A program made the position numbers and the translations under genes. Below are positions 45,654-54,804 of a stretch of DNA of 64,000 nucleotides, in pieces; position 1 is the first letter of the stretch; each line of letters begins with the position of its first letter. The notes under the pieces are model-generated. The model was given only the letters and a program-made list of their open reading frames with translations, searched no databases and was not told where the DNA came from. Source of the stretch: SAR202 cluster bacterium bin87 (GTDB lineage Bacteria > Chloroflexota > Dehalococcoidia > Lucifugimonadales > UBA3495); contig MPNC01000008.1 in the NCBI GenBank assembly GCA_002238825.1, forward strand, positions 1-64,000, written 5' to 3'.

Positions 45654-46643
45654 ATGGCCGAGCCGCTTATCGCCCTCGACGAAACCCCGGAGACGCGGGT
45701 GCTCCTCGCCGGCTGGCGGCGGCAATGGTCGGACGGTGGGAACATTTCCAGCGGCATGCCGCGCTGGCTGATCGACAAGCTGTCGGCGCGGCGTATCGGC
45801 GGGATGACCGAAGAGATCTCCAGGATGTGCTTCCCCTTCCAGGTGGCCGGCACGCATGATCTGTACCGCCCGCGAGCGGCGTTCGACGACGGTCTCCCCA
45901 GTCGTCCCATGCAATGGGACAACGGTTTCTGGGACGCCGGCGACGGCGTGGTCATATTCCTCGGGGTTGAGCCCTGGTACCGCATTGACCTGTACGGAGA
46001 CGCCTTTTTCGAAGCTGCGGCGGCATTGGGCAATCCGAAGATTGCCGCTGTCGAAGGCTACAACGGCCCGGCGCCGCCGGAATTGGAACGTCGGGTGTCG
46101 TGCGTGTACAGCAAGGCGTCCATGGCGGACGAGTTGCGGCAGCACGGCATGCTGTTCTCGAGCTACGGATCCCAGCAACGCCAGGGACCCACGGTGGGAA
46201 TGGCGTTGGTGAGTATCGCCCACTACCAGCATCCGGACCTGGAGATGGTGCGCGTCGGCGCCATGGCGCCCATGTTCCCCTTCAGCGGAGGCAGCAGCGG
46301 AAGTGGAGGTGGGGGAGGCGGCGGCCAGTTGGGTATCACCACCGACCACCGCGCTTTCTACGACATTATGCGTCGACTGCGCGCCCTGTACTCCCTGGAC
46401 ATAGATTTGTCCGACCTGAGGCCTCGCTACGAGGAAGAAGCGTCGCGTCTACTGGAATCTCTGGACCGCGTGGCCCAGCGCAACGAAGAGGCGCGGAGGT
46501 ACATCGACCGCGTGCGCAACGACTACCAGTTCCAGCCCTTCGAGGAGCCGGTCGAACTCGACCCGAGCATCGAAGGAACGCTCGCCGACATCCTGGGACA
46601 GTTCGACCTGCCCGACTCTGAGGGCGAAACGCCGGACCGCTGA
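45654..46643 (+). CDS. PAC2-family protein (proteasome assembly chaperone-like)
   Basis: A 329-residue protein of the PAC2 (PF09754) family, as found beside proteasome or NTP-dependent protease genes in actinobacteria and archaea. Core segments: DGVVIFLGVEPWYRIDLYG, CVYSKASMADEL, and LGNPKIAAVEGY. A Gly/Ser-rich linker (FSGGSSGSGGGGGGG, about residues 217-231) separates it from a helical C-terminus. GGAGGG precedes ATG 45654 by eight bases. Function in bacteria without a proteasome is unknown; no protease gene is in the window. Confidence 0.75.
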   Translation: MAEPLIALDETPETRVLLAGWRRQWSDGGNISSGMPRWLIDKLSARRIGGMTEEISRMCFPFQVAGTHDLYRPRAAFDDGLPSRPMQWDNGFWDAGDGVVIFLGVEPWYRIDLYGDAFFEAAAALGNPKIAAVEGYNGPAPPELERRVSCVYSKASMADELRQHGMLFSSYGSQQRQGPTVGMALVSIAHYQHPDLEMVRVGAMAPMFPFSGGSSGSGGGGGGGQLGITTDHRAFYDIMRRLRALYSLDIDLSDLRPRYEEEASRLLESLDRVAQRNEEARRYIDRVRNDYQFQPFEEPVELDPSIEGTLADILGQFDLPDSEGETPDR

Positions 46644-46672
46644 CCATAGTCCCGGACATCACGGAATCCAAA

Positions 46673-46697
46673 AGGGGCGGGTTTGAAACCCGCCCCT
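46673..46697. repeat. AGGGGCG-type dispersed hairpin, copy C
   Basis: AGGGGCGGGTTT and its exact complement with a one-base centre (about ten paired bases in practice), between the convergent PAC2 and VOC genes. It may serve as a terminator for both, though T-tracts are short. Confidence 0.7.
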
Positions 46698-46722
46698 GGC
46701 GTTTGTCGCGTATTTCCCGGTT

Positions 46723-47172
46723 CTAGTCCAGGACCAGGACCGTGTTCTCGCGGCCCTCGCGGCGCATCTCTGCGAGACCCTCTTCGGGAGTCTCGAACTT
46801 GTCGTAGTAGAACTCGATGCCGTTGCCGTCCGGGTCCTCGAAATACACGCTTCCGGTCATGCCGTGGTCAGTGGTGCGATCGACCTTGACGTCGTGCTCC
46901 AGCAGCGTGTGGTACAGGTCACGCAGGGAGTCGTGGTCTTCCACCTGCACCGCGAAGTGGTTGAGCCCGACGTTCCCCTTCCGCGTCTGCGGAGAGTCCT
47001 CGGACGCCTGGAACAGCGCCAGATCGTGGTGGATCTCGCCACAGGTCAGGAACGTGGCGGTGGGTCGCTGGACGGCGATTTGAAAACCGAGGATTTCGGT
47101 ATAGAACTTGGTGGATGCCGCAACGTCAGAGACGTTGATCACGAGGTGTCCAACTTGCTTGGGTTTTACCAT
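46723..47172 (-). CDS. VOC-family (glyoxalase/extradiol dioxygenase fold) protein
   Basis: A 149-residue metal-dependent vicinal oxygen chelate protein. The two beta-alpha-beta-beta-beta modules are clear: VGHLVINVSDVAASTKFYTE with its first metal His, LNHFAVQVEDHDSLRDLYHT with a second His, and SVYFEDPDGNGIEFYYDKFE with the metal Glu. A C-terminal helical tail is present. Extradiol dioxygenase, glyoxalase and lyase functions are all possible. Confidence 0.85.
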   Translation of the reverse strand: MVKPKQVGHLVINVSDVAASTKFYTEILGFQIAVQRPTATFLTCGEIHHDLALFQASEDSPQTRKGNVGLNHFAVQVEDHDSLRDLYHTLLEHDVKVDRTTDHGMTGSVYFEDPDGNGIEFYYDKFETPEEGLAEMRREGRENTVLVLD

Positions 47173-47300
47173 TTCGCTACTCCTTAGGAGATGAATTCAG
47201 GGCGCCTGTTAGCGGCAACTATACGATAGTTGTCCGTCTGCGGGCAAGTCACCGACGTTTCCCGCAGAGAAGCGATCCCGACGTGCGTTGCCAACCGCGA

Positions 47301-48536
47301 TTAGATCTCGTTCATCCGCCGGACCATCGGTCGGTACGACCAGCCGGCCAGCGAGATAACCAGGAGCACGACCGCCCCGCTGGTGATGGCGGCGGACCAA
47401 CCGTACAGTTGCGCCAACCAGGTCAGAGGCCACGCGCCCAGGAAGTGAAACACGGGCGCAAGTTGCATCATGGCCATCATGCGGCCACGCATATCGGGAG
47501 CCGTCGTCAGCTGCATCATTGAGCTGGATACCGGCCAGAACCCGCCGATGCTGGTGGACCCAACCAACGCTACCAGCATGCAGGCGGCCCAGAACCAATG
47601 TGACCAGGCCATGGCAATCAGCCCGACACAGCAGATCACCAGCTGCAGGTACATCAGGAGCCCCTTGTTCTTGTTGTCGCCCCAACTGGCAACCACCATG
47701 GATCCTGCAAACGCTCCGGCGCCCCGGCACACCATGAATACGCCGGTCTGAAACGCGTTGAGCCGCAGGAATTCGGTGGTGAACGCGGGCACGACCTGCA
47801 TGTAGGCCATGCCGAAAAAGCCGAACGTAGCGGACAGAAAGATCAGCACCGCCGCCATGGGCGTGCGAACGGCGTGGGCGAGTCCTCCAGTGAAATCGCT
47901 GATCGGGGACGAATTCCGCCGGGTAGTGGCGACGGGTCGGGCCACCATCATCAGGAAGGCGATGCCCAGCAGATAGCTGACACCGTTGATCATGATCCCG
48001 GCCCAGGTGTCGATGTACTGGATGGCCCAGCCGCCGACCAGCGGCCCCAGCATGTTGCCGATCTGGCCGACAGACGTGTGCAGGGCTACCGCGTTCATCA
48101 TGTCTTCCCGGGGCACCAGGTCAGCGGCAAGGGCGAAACGGGTGGGCATTTGCACCGCCATCAGGCCACCCAGGATGAAAACGACGGTGTACACGTGCCA
48201 GATCTGGGCCAAGCCGGCCAGGGCGAGGAAAGCCAGGGCCAACGTCACAACGGCGTTGCCCAGGACGCAGCAGATCAGGAACAGCTTCCGGTCAACCCGG
48301 TCGGCGAGTACGCCGCCCACGAAGGTGAAGACCAGGTTGGAGACGCCGAAGAGGCTAACCGCCAGGCCCAGCGCAGTCTTCTCACCGCCGAGGTCAATAA
48401 TCAGGAAACCGATGCCGAGGAACTGTATGCCCTGACCGAAGGACTGCACCCCGATATTCAGAAAGAACCACCGGAAGTCCCGGTGGCGGAGTGCGGAAAA
48501 CGCGCGCAGCCGCCCGGCGGCGGCGACCGAGGCCAT
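47301..48536 (-). CDS. MFS transporter 3 (EntS-like exporter type)
   Basis: A 411-residue major facilitator of the MFS_3/EntS type, often drug or siderophore exporters. Start FSALRHRDFRWFFLNIGVQS, then GVLADRVDRKLFLI, and a central GLAHAVRTPMAAVLIFLSA. It lies two bases downstream of the HAD gene on the same strand (transcribed HAD first is not possible, since HAD lies upstream in the minus direction with a three-base gap; the order is HAD then MFS). Substrate unknown. Confidence 0.85.
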   Translation of the reverse strand: MASVAAAGRLRAFSALRHRDFRWFFLNIGVQSFGQGIQFLGIGFLIIDLGGEKTALGLAVSLFGVSNLVFTFVGGVLADRVDRKLFLICCVLGNAVVTLALAFLALAGLAQIWHVYTVVFILGGLMAVQMPTRFALAADLVPREDMMNAVALHTSVGQIGNMLGPLVGGWAIQYIDTWAGIMINGVSYLLGIAFLMMVARPVATTRRNSSPISDFTGGLAHAVRTPMAAVLIFLSATFGFFGMAYMQVVPAFTTEFLRLNAFQTGVFMVCRGAGAFAGSMVVASWGDNKNKGLLMYLQLVICCVGLIAMAWSHWFWAACMLVALVGSTSIGGFWPVSSSMMQLTTAPDMRGRMMAMMQLAPVFHFLGAWPLTWLAQLYGWSAAITSGAVVLLVISLAGWSYRPMVRRMNEI

Positions 48537-48539
48537 GGG

Positions 48540-49277
48540 CTACGAGGAGTTCGCCCCGGCCTTGGAAGATGCCAGCAGCCGGTCCGACAGCTCGTGGAAA
48601 TCCGATACTTCGAAATCCGGCAGGTACACCGACTCCTCGTTGGGGAGTCGGTATCGGTTTACGTAACCAGCCCGGAACCCGGACGCCCGCGCGCCGGTCA
48701 CGTCGAACGAATGCGAGGAGATCATCATGATCTCTCCGGGCGCCTTGCCCAGGATGCGGGTCGCCGTCCGGTAAACCGCCGGGTGCGGCTTGAACGCGCC
48801 GGCTTGCTCCACCGATATGACGTGATCGAAGGGGATCCCGACGTTGATCGCGGCCATGCGCTCCAGAAAGGACTGCTCACCGTTGGAAAGCACCACCATG
48901 CCGAATCGCTTGCTGTCGGCCAGCTTGCGCAGGCCCTGAACCGCGTCGTCGAACGGGCGCAGATCGTTGTACACCGCCATGAACCGGTCCACGTCTGAGT
49001 GGTCAAATTCCACGCCGTTCAGGCGCAGGCAATAAACAAAGGAGCGGCGGCAGGTCTCCAGGTAACCGCTGTGGCCCAGCATGTAAAGGTTGTCCTGGTA
49101 CTGCTCGATCCGCTGGCGACCCCGCCAGTCGTCCCAGAACTTGTCCGCCGGAACCGAGGAGCCGTGCTCCGCCAGGAACCGGCCGGCGGGACCGGACAGA
49201 CTTCCGCCCAGATCAAGCACCGTGCCGAAGATATCGAAGACCAGCGTGCTGACCTGGGCGATTGGATTGTCGGTCAT
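48540..49277 (-). CDS. HAD-superfamily hydrolase, haloacid dehalogenase type II-like
   Basis: A 245-residue HAD-like hydrolase. Nucleophile motif VFDIFGTVLDLGG (first Asp about residue 14), second motif VVLSNGEQSF, Lys in GAFKPHPAVYRTA, and the acidic motif replaced by MISSHSFDVTGARASGFRAG, the pattern of type II haloacid dehalogenases (HxxDxxGA). Start ATG 49277 has GAGGA nearby. It is followed three bases later by the MFS carrier 3 gene, so the two form a likely operon. Dehalogenase activity is a family guess only. Confidence 0.85.
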   Translation of the reverse strand: MTDNPIAQVSTLVFDIFGTVLDLGGSLSGPAGRFLAEHGSSVPADKFWDDWRGRQRIEQYQDNLYMLGHSGYLETCRRSFVYCLRLNGVEFDHSDVDRFMAVYNDLRPFDDAVQGLRKLADSKRFGMVVLSNGEQSFLERMAAINVGIPFDHVISVEQAGAFKPHPAVYRTATRILGKAPGEIMMISSHSFDVTGARASGFRAGYVNRYRLPNEESVYLPDFEVSDFHELSDRLLASSKAGANSS

Positions 49278-49297
49278 GGCGGAGTTCCTCGATGTCC

Positions 49298-49537
49298 TCA
49301 TGCAGGCTTGATGTTGTCGATGTTGGTCTGGTCGACGTTGATCTGACGTTTCACGCTGTCGAAATAGACAATGAGCCACGTCGCCGGACCGATCGTCCGC
49401 TTTTCACGGACCTCGCCAACATCTCCGGCGGTGATGCTGCGCACCGACGAACCTACCGGGGAGGCCATCACTTCGCGCACTTCAAAATCGGCGGTGGCTT
49501 CAACTTTCGTGCCCTTTTCGTACAGGTCAAAACTCAT
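49298..49537 (-). CDS. Small SH3-like protein of unknown function
   Basis: A 79-residue protein with GGAGG seven bases before ATG 49537. Most of it is predicted beta strand (VEATADFEVREV, AGDVGEVREKRTIGPATWLI, RQINVDQTNIDNIKP), reminiscent of small SH3-like barrels such as KOW or NifZ-type proteins. No named family is recognised. It precedes the HAD-MFS pair by 20 bases on the same strand. Confidence 0.6.
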   Translation of the reverse strand: MSFDLYEKGTKVEATADFEVREVMASPVGSSVRSITAGDVGEVREKRTIGPATWLIVYFDSVKRQINVDQTNIDNIKPA

Positions 49538-49750
49538 TGCGGCACCTCCACTGGGGAATTCCGGCGAGCTCGGATCAGGGGTTAACTGACCCCGCAGTGT
49601 ACGGCCCGCAGTTTGCGGAGTCAACGAGAGGCCTGGCCCGGGAGCAGTAGTTGTCCAGTGCCGTCCGCCCGTCTAGACGACATAAGCGGCGCAGGGTATC
49701 ATTTTCAGGACACTCGATCCCGCAACTTATTTTGGAGGTAAACGAGACGC

Positions 49751-50110
49751 ATGAAAATCGTAAAGATGTCGGCAGTGGAAAGGACCGAGGGCACGGCCCC
49801 TCTGTTTACCGGCCCCGTGGGACGGCAGGCCATTCTGGATCCTGACGACAGCAACAACTTCAACTTTGGCATCGTCCATTTCGGCGCCGGCGTCCGCAAC
49901 AAGTTCCACACCCACAGCGGCGACCAGATCCTCATCGTTACCGAGGGCACCGGCATCGTGGCCACCCGTGACGAGGAAGTGACGGTTACGGAAGGCGACG
50001 TGGCCGTCATCCCCGCCGGCGAAGACCACTGGCACGGCTCCCGCGAGACCGCCATGTCCCACATCACCATCACCGTGAAGGGCAGCCAGACCCAGCAAAA
50101 CGAGGACTAA
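49751..50110 (+). CDS. Cupin-domain protein
   Basis: A 119-residue single-domain cupin. Motif 1 FHTHSGDQILIVTEGTG carries two metal-ligand His residues and motif 2 GDVAVIPAGEDHWHGS carries the last. GGAGG lies 11 bases before ATG 49751. Single-domain cupins include oxygenases, isomerases and sensors; no substrate can be assigned. Confidence 0.87.
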   Translation: MKIVKMSAVERTEGTAPLFTGPVGRQAILDPDDSNNFNFGIVHFGAGVRNKFHTHSGDQILIVTEGTGIVATRDEEVTVTEGDVAVIPAGEDHWHGSRETAMSHITITVKGSQTQQNED

Positions 50111-50137
50111 CCCCGGGCGGCGCACCGCCGAAAGCAA

Positions 50138-50163
50138 GAGGGGCGACCGTTTGGTCGCCCCTC
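50138..50163. terminator. AGGGGCG-type hairpin, copy D, between cupin and MFS genes
   Basis: Perfect 11-bp stem GAGGGGCGACC/GGTCGCCCCTC with loop GTTT, followed on the plus strand by ATTTTG. It fits a terminator for the cupin gene and lies between convergent genes. It shares its core with copies A to C. Confidence 0.75.
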
Positions 50164-50183
50164 ATTTTGTTGGTAGCGGTCAA

Positions 50184-51707
50184 TCAGTGGTGACGGTGAC
50201 CGTGATCATCGTGCCCGCCGTGGCCCTGACCGTGGTCATCGTGGTGACCGTCGCCATGCTCGTCATGATGGCCGTGGTCGTCGTGGTGACCATGCCCGTC
50301 GTGATGGTCCTCCACCGGCGCCAACTGAGGCAACCGAACCAGCGCCAGGATCACCGCAGCCGCGAGGTACAGTGCCGCCGTATAGTAGAACAGATTATCG
50401 GGGTGGATCTGGTAGAGCCAAGTGGCAATGAACGGCGATGCTGCGCTGAGGACGAATCGGGAGGTCGACAGCAAGCCCAGCGTTGTGGCGGCGGTTCCCT
50501 CGCGGACGATGTCCATTGCCGCTGCCGTCAGGATAGGCTGGTCACTGTACAAGAACAAGCCCAAGGCGGCCAGCAATACGGTCATTGTGGCCAAATTCCC
50601 TCCATAGGGGACCATGAGTATGGTAACCACTGCCAGGAACAGTATGCCCGGGACCAGCACTATCTTCCGCCCGAATCGGTCGGACAGATAACCCATCACC
50701 GGGCTGGCGAAGATTCCAACCAGCACCAGCAGCGCAATCAGTCCGCCGCGAACGGCTACACCCTCGCCAAAGGCGTCCAGCCGCAGAAAATCTGCCAAGC
50801 CGGAGCCATCCGCCTCGGAACCGCCAGATTTCAATCCCAACACATCAGCCAGATAGAAGGGCAGCACGGTAATAAATCCGATGTAGGCCATACCGCGCAG
50901 CCCGGCAACCACGGTTATACCCCAGACGCGAGGATTGCGAATCAGCAACCTGGTCTCCGCAATCTGGGTCTGCATAGTGCTGGTGGCGCGTTCTTCTACT
51001 GCAGCTTGAGCGCGCTGGCCGATGTCCCGGAAGGCCCAGAACACCAAGAAGGCAAGAAAAATGGGCACAGCGGCATAAATCGTGATTATTGCCTGCCAGG
51101 TCAATGTCAGCAGAAGTATGCCAGTCAGGAAGGGTCCTATTACGTCGCCAATGTTGCCGCCTACTCCGTGGAAAGTCAGCACAGAGCCGCGTCGGTGGGT
51201 AAAATGGGACGAGAGGGCCGCCATCGCCGGCAGGTGCCACACCGATGCGGCGATTGCCACCACTGCCATGCCTATCAACAATAGTACGTAACCCGCCGTA
51301 TTGAACGTAGTGCCGGCAGCCCCGGCATCGGCAGAAGTGAGCCAGCTGCTGCCCGGCAGTTGCCAGCCTGCGGCGGCCATCAGCAGCCAGCCGAACCCGA
51401 AGAGGGCCATGCAGACAGCCATGACCCAGCCCCAATAACGCCGTAGGGCGTCGGTGAGGACGCCACCCGGCAGCGCGACCACCCCGGAGGCAATCTCTCG
51501 GACGCCCTGTATGCTGCCGGCAGCAAAGGTGTTCCCGGCCAGCAGAAGGTCGCGCACTTCTGGCAAGACAACGATGAAGCTCTGGGCTATCCAATGAAAC
51601 ACGCCGTGTCCGCTGGACAGGCCGCCGATGATGAACGCCGCACCTCTTCGGAAACCGGTGCGGCCTTCGACTACCGAAGGCGCCGCGTGATGATGTGCAT
51701 GTGCCAT
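50184..51707 (-). CDS. MFS transporter with His-rich termini, in the zinc operon
   Basis: A 507-residue, 12-helix major facilitator. The N-terminus starts MAHAHHHAAP, and the C-terminal 45 residues are a His/Asp/Gly-rich tail (repeats of HHDDHGHHDEHG). Helix 1 reads FIIGGLSSGHGVFHWIAQSF, and the helix 2-3 loop GGVLTDALRRYWG. It is the last gene of a run zur-znuA-znuC-znuB on this strand, 29 bases after znuB. Both the tail and the position suggest a metal-linked role: zinc efflux, metallophore transport, or metal-sensing of a carrier. Direct function is not known. Confidence 0.85.
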   Translation of the reverse strand: MAHAHHHAAPSVVEGRTGFRRGAAFIIGGLSSGHGVFHWIAQSFIVVLPEVRDLLLAGNTFAAGSIQGVREIASGVVALPGGVLTDALRRYWGWVMAVCMALFGFGWLLMAAAGWQLPGSSWLTSADAGAAGTTFNTAGYVLLLIGMAVVAIAASVWHLPAMAALSSHFTHRRGSVLTFHGVGGNIGDVIGPFLTGILLLTLTWQAIITIYAAVPIFLAFLVFWAFRDIGQRAQAAVEERATSTMQTQIAETRLLIRNPRVWGITVVAGLRGMAYIGFITVLPFYLADVLGLKSGGSEADGSGLADFLRLDAFGEGVAVRGGLIALLVLVGIFASPVMGYLSDRFGRKIVLVPGILFLAVVTILMVPYGGNLATMTVLLAALGLFLYSDQPILTAAAMDIVREGTAATTLGLLSTSRFVLSAASPFIATWLYQIHPDNLFYYTAALYLAAAVILALVRLPQLAPVEDHHDGHGHHDDHGHHDEHGDGHHDDHGQGHGGHDDHGHRHH

Positions 51708-51736
51708 AGGGTCCTCCCGGAGAATTCGGTGAACGA

Positions 51737-52609
51737 CTAATCCACGGAGCCGCTGGGCAGGCGGGACAGGCCCGGTTCCTCAGCAGGGCTACGCGAGAGA
51801 TGGCGCCGGATCCTGGACCAGCCCAGCGCCGCAACGAACACGACGGCTGACAGCAGGACGACGCTGGCGCCCGAAGAGACATTGATGAAATAGCTCATGT
51901 AGATGCCGGTGACCGAGCACATTATACCGATCAACGTCGACAGCACCGTCATCTTTACAAAGCTATTGGTCAACAATCGGGCGACAATGGGTGCGATTAC
52001 AACGGCGGCGGCAATCATGGTGACACCCAGCACACGCATGGAAACCACCACCGTGCCGGCCAGCATGAGGGCAAATATGGCGTCCATCCACGCGGTGGGA
52101 ATGCCGTAGAACCGGGCCACGTCGGCGTCAAAGGTGTTGAAGAGAAACATCTTGTAGGCGAAGAAAAAGACGACCGCCACTGCGATCGACACGACCGCGA
52201 TGGCGATGATATCGGCTCGCTCCACCGCCAGCACGCTTCCCCACAGGGCGGCCTCGAAGTCATGGGTGAAGCCATGTTTCCGGCTGATTATCGCTATGCC
52301 CAGGGCGAAGCTGGCGGTGGTCACGATGCCGATGGCAGCGTCGGAACCGATGGGGTTTTTGCGGGTGGTCCAGGCGATCAGCAAGGCCGACAGGAATCCC
52401 CAAAGGGTTGCGCCCACGAAGAAGTTGAACGACATGGCCGAACTGACGACCGCGCCGCCGAATATGGCGTGGGCCAGGCCGTGACCGATGTACGACATGC
52501 TGCGCAGCACGATGTACGTACCCATAAAAGCGCACAAGCCGCCCACAAGAAAGGCGGCTATGATCGCACGGACGAAGAATCCGAACTCGAAGGGTTCAAG
52601 CAACGCCAT
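51737..52609 (-). CDS. znuB: Zinc/metal ABC transporter permease, operon 2
   Basis: A 290-residue ABC-3 permease with about eight membrane helices. FEFGFFVRAIIAAFLVGG and YIGHGLAHAIFGGAV are family landmarks. It is paralogous to the permeases at 4953-5816 and 5813-6667 but more divergent. ATG 52609 is preferred over TTG 52612; no strong ribosome-binding site is seen. It forms an importer with the next two genes. Confidence 0.9.
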   Translation of the reverse strand: MALLEPFEFGFFVRAIIAAFLVGGLCAFMGTYIVLRSMSYIGHGLAHAIFGGAVVSSAMSFNFFVGATLWGFLSALLIAWTTRKNPIGSDAAIGIVTTASFALGIAIISRKHGFTHDFEAALWGSVLAVERADIIAIAVVSIAVAVVFFFAYKMFLFNTFDADVARFYGIPTAWMDAIFALMLAGTVVVSMRVLGVTMIAAAVVIAPIVARLLTNSFVKMTVLSTLIGIMCSVTGIYMSYFINVSSGASVVLLSAVVFVAALGWSRIRRHLSRSPAEEPGLSRLPSGSVD

Positions 52610-52718
52610 CAAAGAAATACCCAGAATAGGATGAAGTGAATAATATCATCGAAAGCAATGGCGCAACGACCGCCGGGGCAGTCGGGCAACGCCAGCGAAA
52701 GCCGGCTTGAGCCCTGGA

Positions 52719-53663
52719 CTATGCGGAGTTGCCGTGATGATGATGGTGCTCCGGAACGTTCGCCGTGGTTGGGTGGACATGGGGGATAACCGGCTCCCGG
52801 TGGCTTTCGTCCGGGATGGTGGCCAGGGGCTCGCCCCCGTTGCGATCGATCCAGAAGTGCGCGCTTTCAGCAACCAGGGTCATGCCGTGGTATTGGATGA
52901 CTGGCATCTCGGCGCCGTACACTTCCAGCAGGATGTGGGGCGTGATGACACGGTGCGGCGGCCCGTCGGCGACGATGGAACCGTTCAGGCAAACGATGCG
53001 GGGCAGATGAACGGCGACGGCGTTGATTTCGTGAGTGGTGAGCACGATGGTCACACCGGCGTGGTTGAGGTCGTGGAGCAGGTGCATCACGTCGTCGCGA
53101 GTCTTGAGGTCAACGCCGGACGTGGGCTCGTCAAGCAGCAGCAGATCGGGGCTGCTGGCCAGCGCCCGGGCGAGGAAGACCCGCTGCTGCTGTCCGCCGG
53201 AGAGCTGGCGGATATGGCGCTTGGCCAAGTCCGCGATCCCCAAACGCTGCATCATGTCGTAGGCCAGTTCCTTTTCGTGCTTGCGGTACCAGGGCAACCA
53301 CGGGTTGGCCATGGTGCGGCCCATCATGACCGTCTCTTCAACGGTGACGGGGAAATTCCAGTCGATTGTCTCCAGCTGGGGTACGTAACCTGCCCGATTG
53401 TTTCGCCCCCGAACCGGCTTTTCATTGACCCGAACCTCTCCTTTCTGCACATCCACCGCCCCCAGAATCACGCGCAGCAACGTGGTTTTGCCGGAACCGC
53501 TTGGCCCCAGCAACCCCACGAAATCGCCCGGCATGATGTTCAGGTCAACATCCTGCAGCACCTTCGACTTGTTGTAACCGGCGGTGACGTTTCGCATTTC
53601 CACCACGGGTCGGGCGTCGGGGTCCGGGCGGTGGAGGTGCTCCAGTTCTGGCGGGTGCAGCAT
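52719..53663 (-). CDS. znuC: Zinc/metal ABC transporter ATP-binding protein, operon 2
   Basis: A 314-residue ABC ATPase. Walker [16 protein letters not shown] (about 53-67), signature [16 protein letters not shown], Walker [13 protein letters not shown], and switch TTHEI. A long C-terminal extension (about 60 residues) ends [18 protein letters not shown], a His-rich tail absent from the paralogue in operon 1. It follows znuA by 38 bases and shares the zur transcript direction. Confidence 0.92.
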   Translation of the reverse strand: MLHPPELEHLHRPDPDARPVVEMRNVTAGYNKSKVLQDVDLNIMPGDFVGLLGPSGSGKTTLLRVILGAVDVQKGEVRVNEKPVRGRNNRAGYVPQLETIDWNFPVTVEETVMMGRTMANPWLPWYRKHEKELAYDMMQRLGIADLAKRHIRQLSGGQQQRVFLARALASSPDLLLLDEPTSGVDLKTRDDVMHLLHDLNHAGVTIVLTTHEINAVAVHLPRIVCLNGSIVADGPPHRVITPHILLEVYGAEMPVIQYHGMTLVAESAHFWIDRNGGEPLATIPDESHREPVIPHVHPTTANVPEHHHHHGNSA

Positions 53664-53701
53664 GGTAAATTACCTGATCCTGATTGCTCGTGGGTACGGG
53701 A

Positions 53702-54736
53702 CTACTGAGGATAGACGGCATTGGACACGCCGTCAAAGACGGGCGATATATCCACGTAGTCCAACGCCGACGCGTCACCGCCCAGGGCCGGAATGATGAT
53801 GCGCAGGTTGGCGACCTCCAGGCCAAGGTAGCTGTGATCGGGATCACCGGGCGCGCCGGGCAAGTCGTCGTCGGAGAGTTCGTCGACATATTCGGCTCCG
53901 GATTCGGCGGCGATTGTCTGCATGACGTCGCTGGGGAAGACCTCCGAGCCGAACACGGCGGGGATGCGCTGTTCCCTGATCTGCCGGATGAGGTTGGCAA
54001 CGTCGCGGGCTGATGGTTCGGAGAAGTCGGACGGCTGAACCGCCCCAATAACCGTAAGGCCGTAGCGGTCGGCGAAGTATGCCCAGGAGTCATGGTAGGT
54101 CAGCAGCTTGCGCTTCTCCGCGGGGATGGTGGGAATGGCGGCCTTGATGGCTTCGTCCAGCGTCGCAATGCGCGCGGCGAAAGCGTCATAGTTGGCGCGA
54201 TAGTAATCGGCGTTGGCCGCATCCCTGGCAACCAGGTTGTCGCGCACTATCTCGGCATAGCGCAGAGACAGAATGGGGTCGGGCCACAGGTGCGGGTTGG
54301 GATGTCCGTCCGCCTCCGGGAAGGAGAAGTCGAACTGCCACTGGTCGCGGGAGATGGTCTGCTCGCCCAGGCTGACTATCCCGGCTCCGGGCTTCAGGTT
54401 GGCCTTCGCCATTTCCAGGGTCGGCTCCTCCAGGAATAGCCCGTTGAGGAAAATCAGGTCTGCGCCGGAGAGGGCGACCGCCACCGCTGGCGCGGGCTCG
54501 AACGTGTGGGAGTTTACGCCCTCGGGCACGACACCTTCCAGGGCGATGCGAGTCCCACCGATGTTTTCCACGATGCTGGTGATGGGCGACACTGTGGCCA
54601 CCACGTTGAGTTGGGAGGATGCCGGCTGGCCGGGAGCCGGTTCCGGCGCTCCGGATGGCTCCTCGCCGGCGCACCCGATGGCTGTTACGGCAGCCAAACT
54701 GAGTATGAGCGAAACGCAAATTTTCGTAAGAAACAT
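53702..54736 (-). CDS. znuA: Zinc/metal ABC transporter substrate-binding lipoprotein, operon 2
   Basis: A 344-residue cluster A-I binding protein. Lipobox AAVTAIGC (Cys about residue 22), metal ligands His in VNSHTFEPA, His in GHPNPHLWPDP, His in TYHDSWAYFADRYGL, and an acidic residue in VFGSEVFPSD. It lacks the long His-rich loop of the operon 1 protein, so manganese or a broader metal range is possible. The Fur-type regulator gene upstream favours zinc. GGAG precedes ATG 54736 by eight bases. Confidence 0.9.
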   Translation of the reverse strand: MFLTKICVSLILSLAAVTAIGCAGEEPSGAPEPAPGQPASSQLNVVATVSPITSIVENIGGTRIALEGVVPEGVNSHTFEPAPAVAVALSGADLIFLNGLFLEEPTLEMAKANLKPGAGIVSLGEQTISRDQWQFDFSFPEADGHPNPHLWPDPILSLRYAEIVRDNLVARDAANADYYRANYDAFAARIATLDEAIKAAIPTIPAEKRKLLTYHDSWAYFADRYGLTVIGAVQPSDFSEPSARDVANLIRQIREQRIPAVFGSEVFPSDVMQTIAAESGAEYVDELSDDDLPGAPGDPDHSYLGLEVANLRIIIPALGGDASALDYVDISPVFDGVSNAVYPQ

Positions 54737-54804
54737 TATTGTTACTCCATTAGGGCGGCAAAATCCCCCAAGATGTGGGAAAGAAATGCCCTGCTATCCG
54801 TCTG

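Noticed and set aside
44781-46349. 522-codon open frame on the minus strand across the selenoprotein and PAC2 genes
   Set aside because: Shadow of G+C-rich plus-strand codons: no ribosome-binding site, low-complexity His/Arg composition and no domain; the plus-strand genes have good starts and families.
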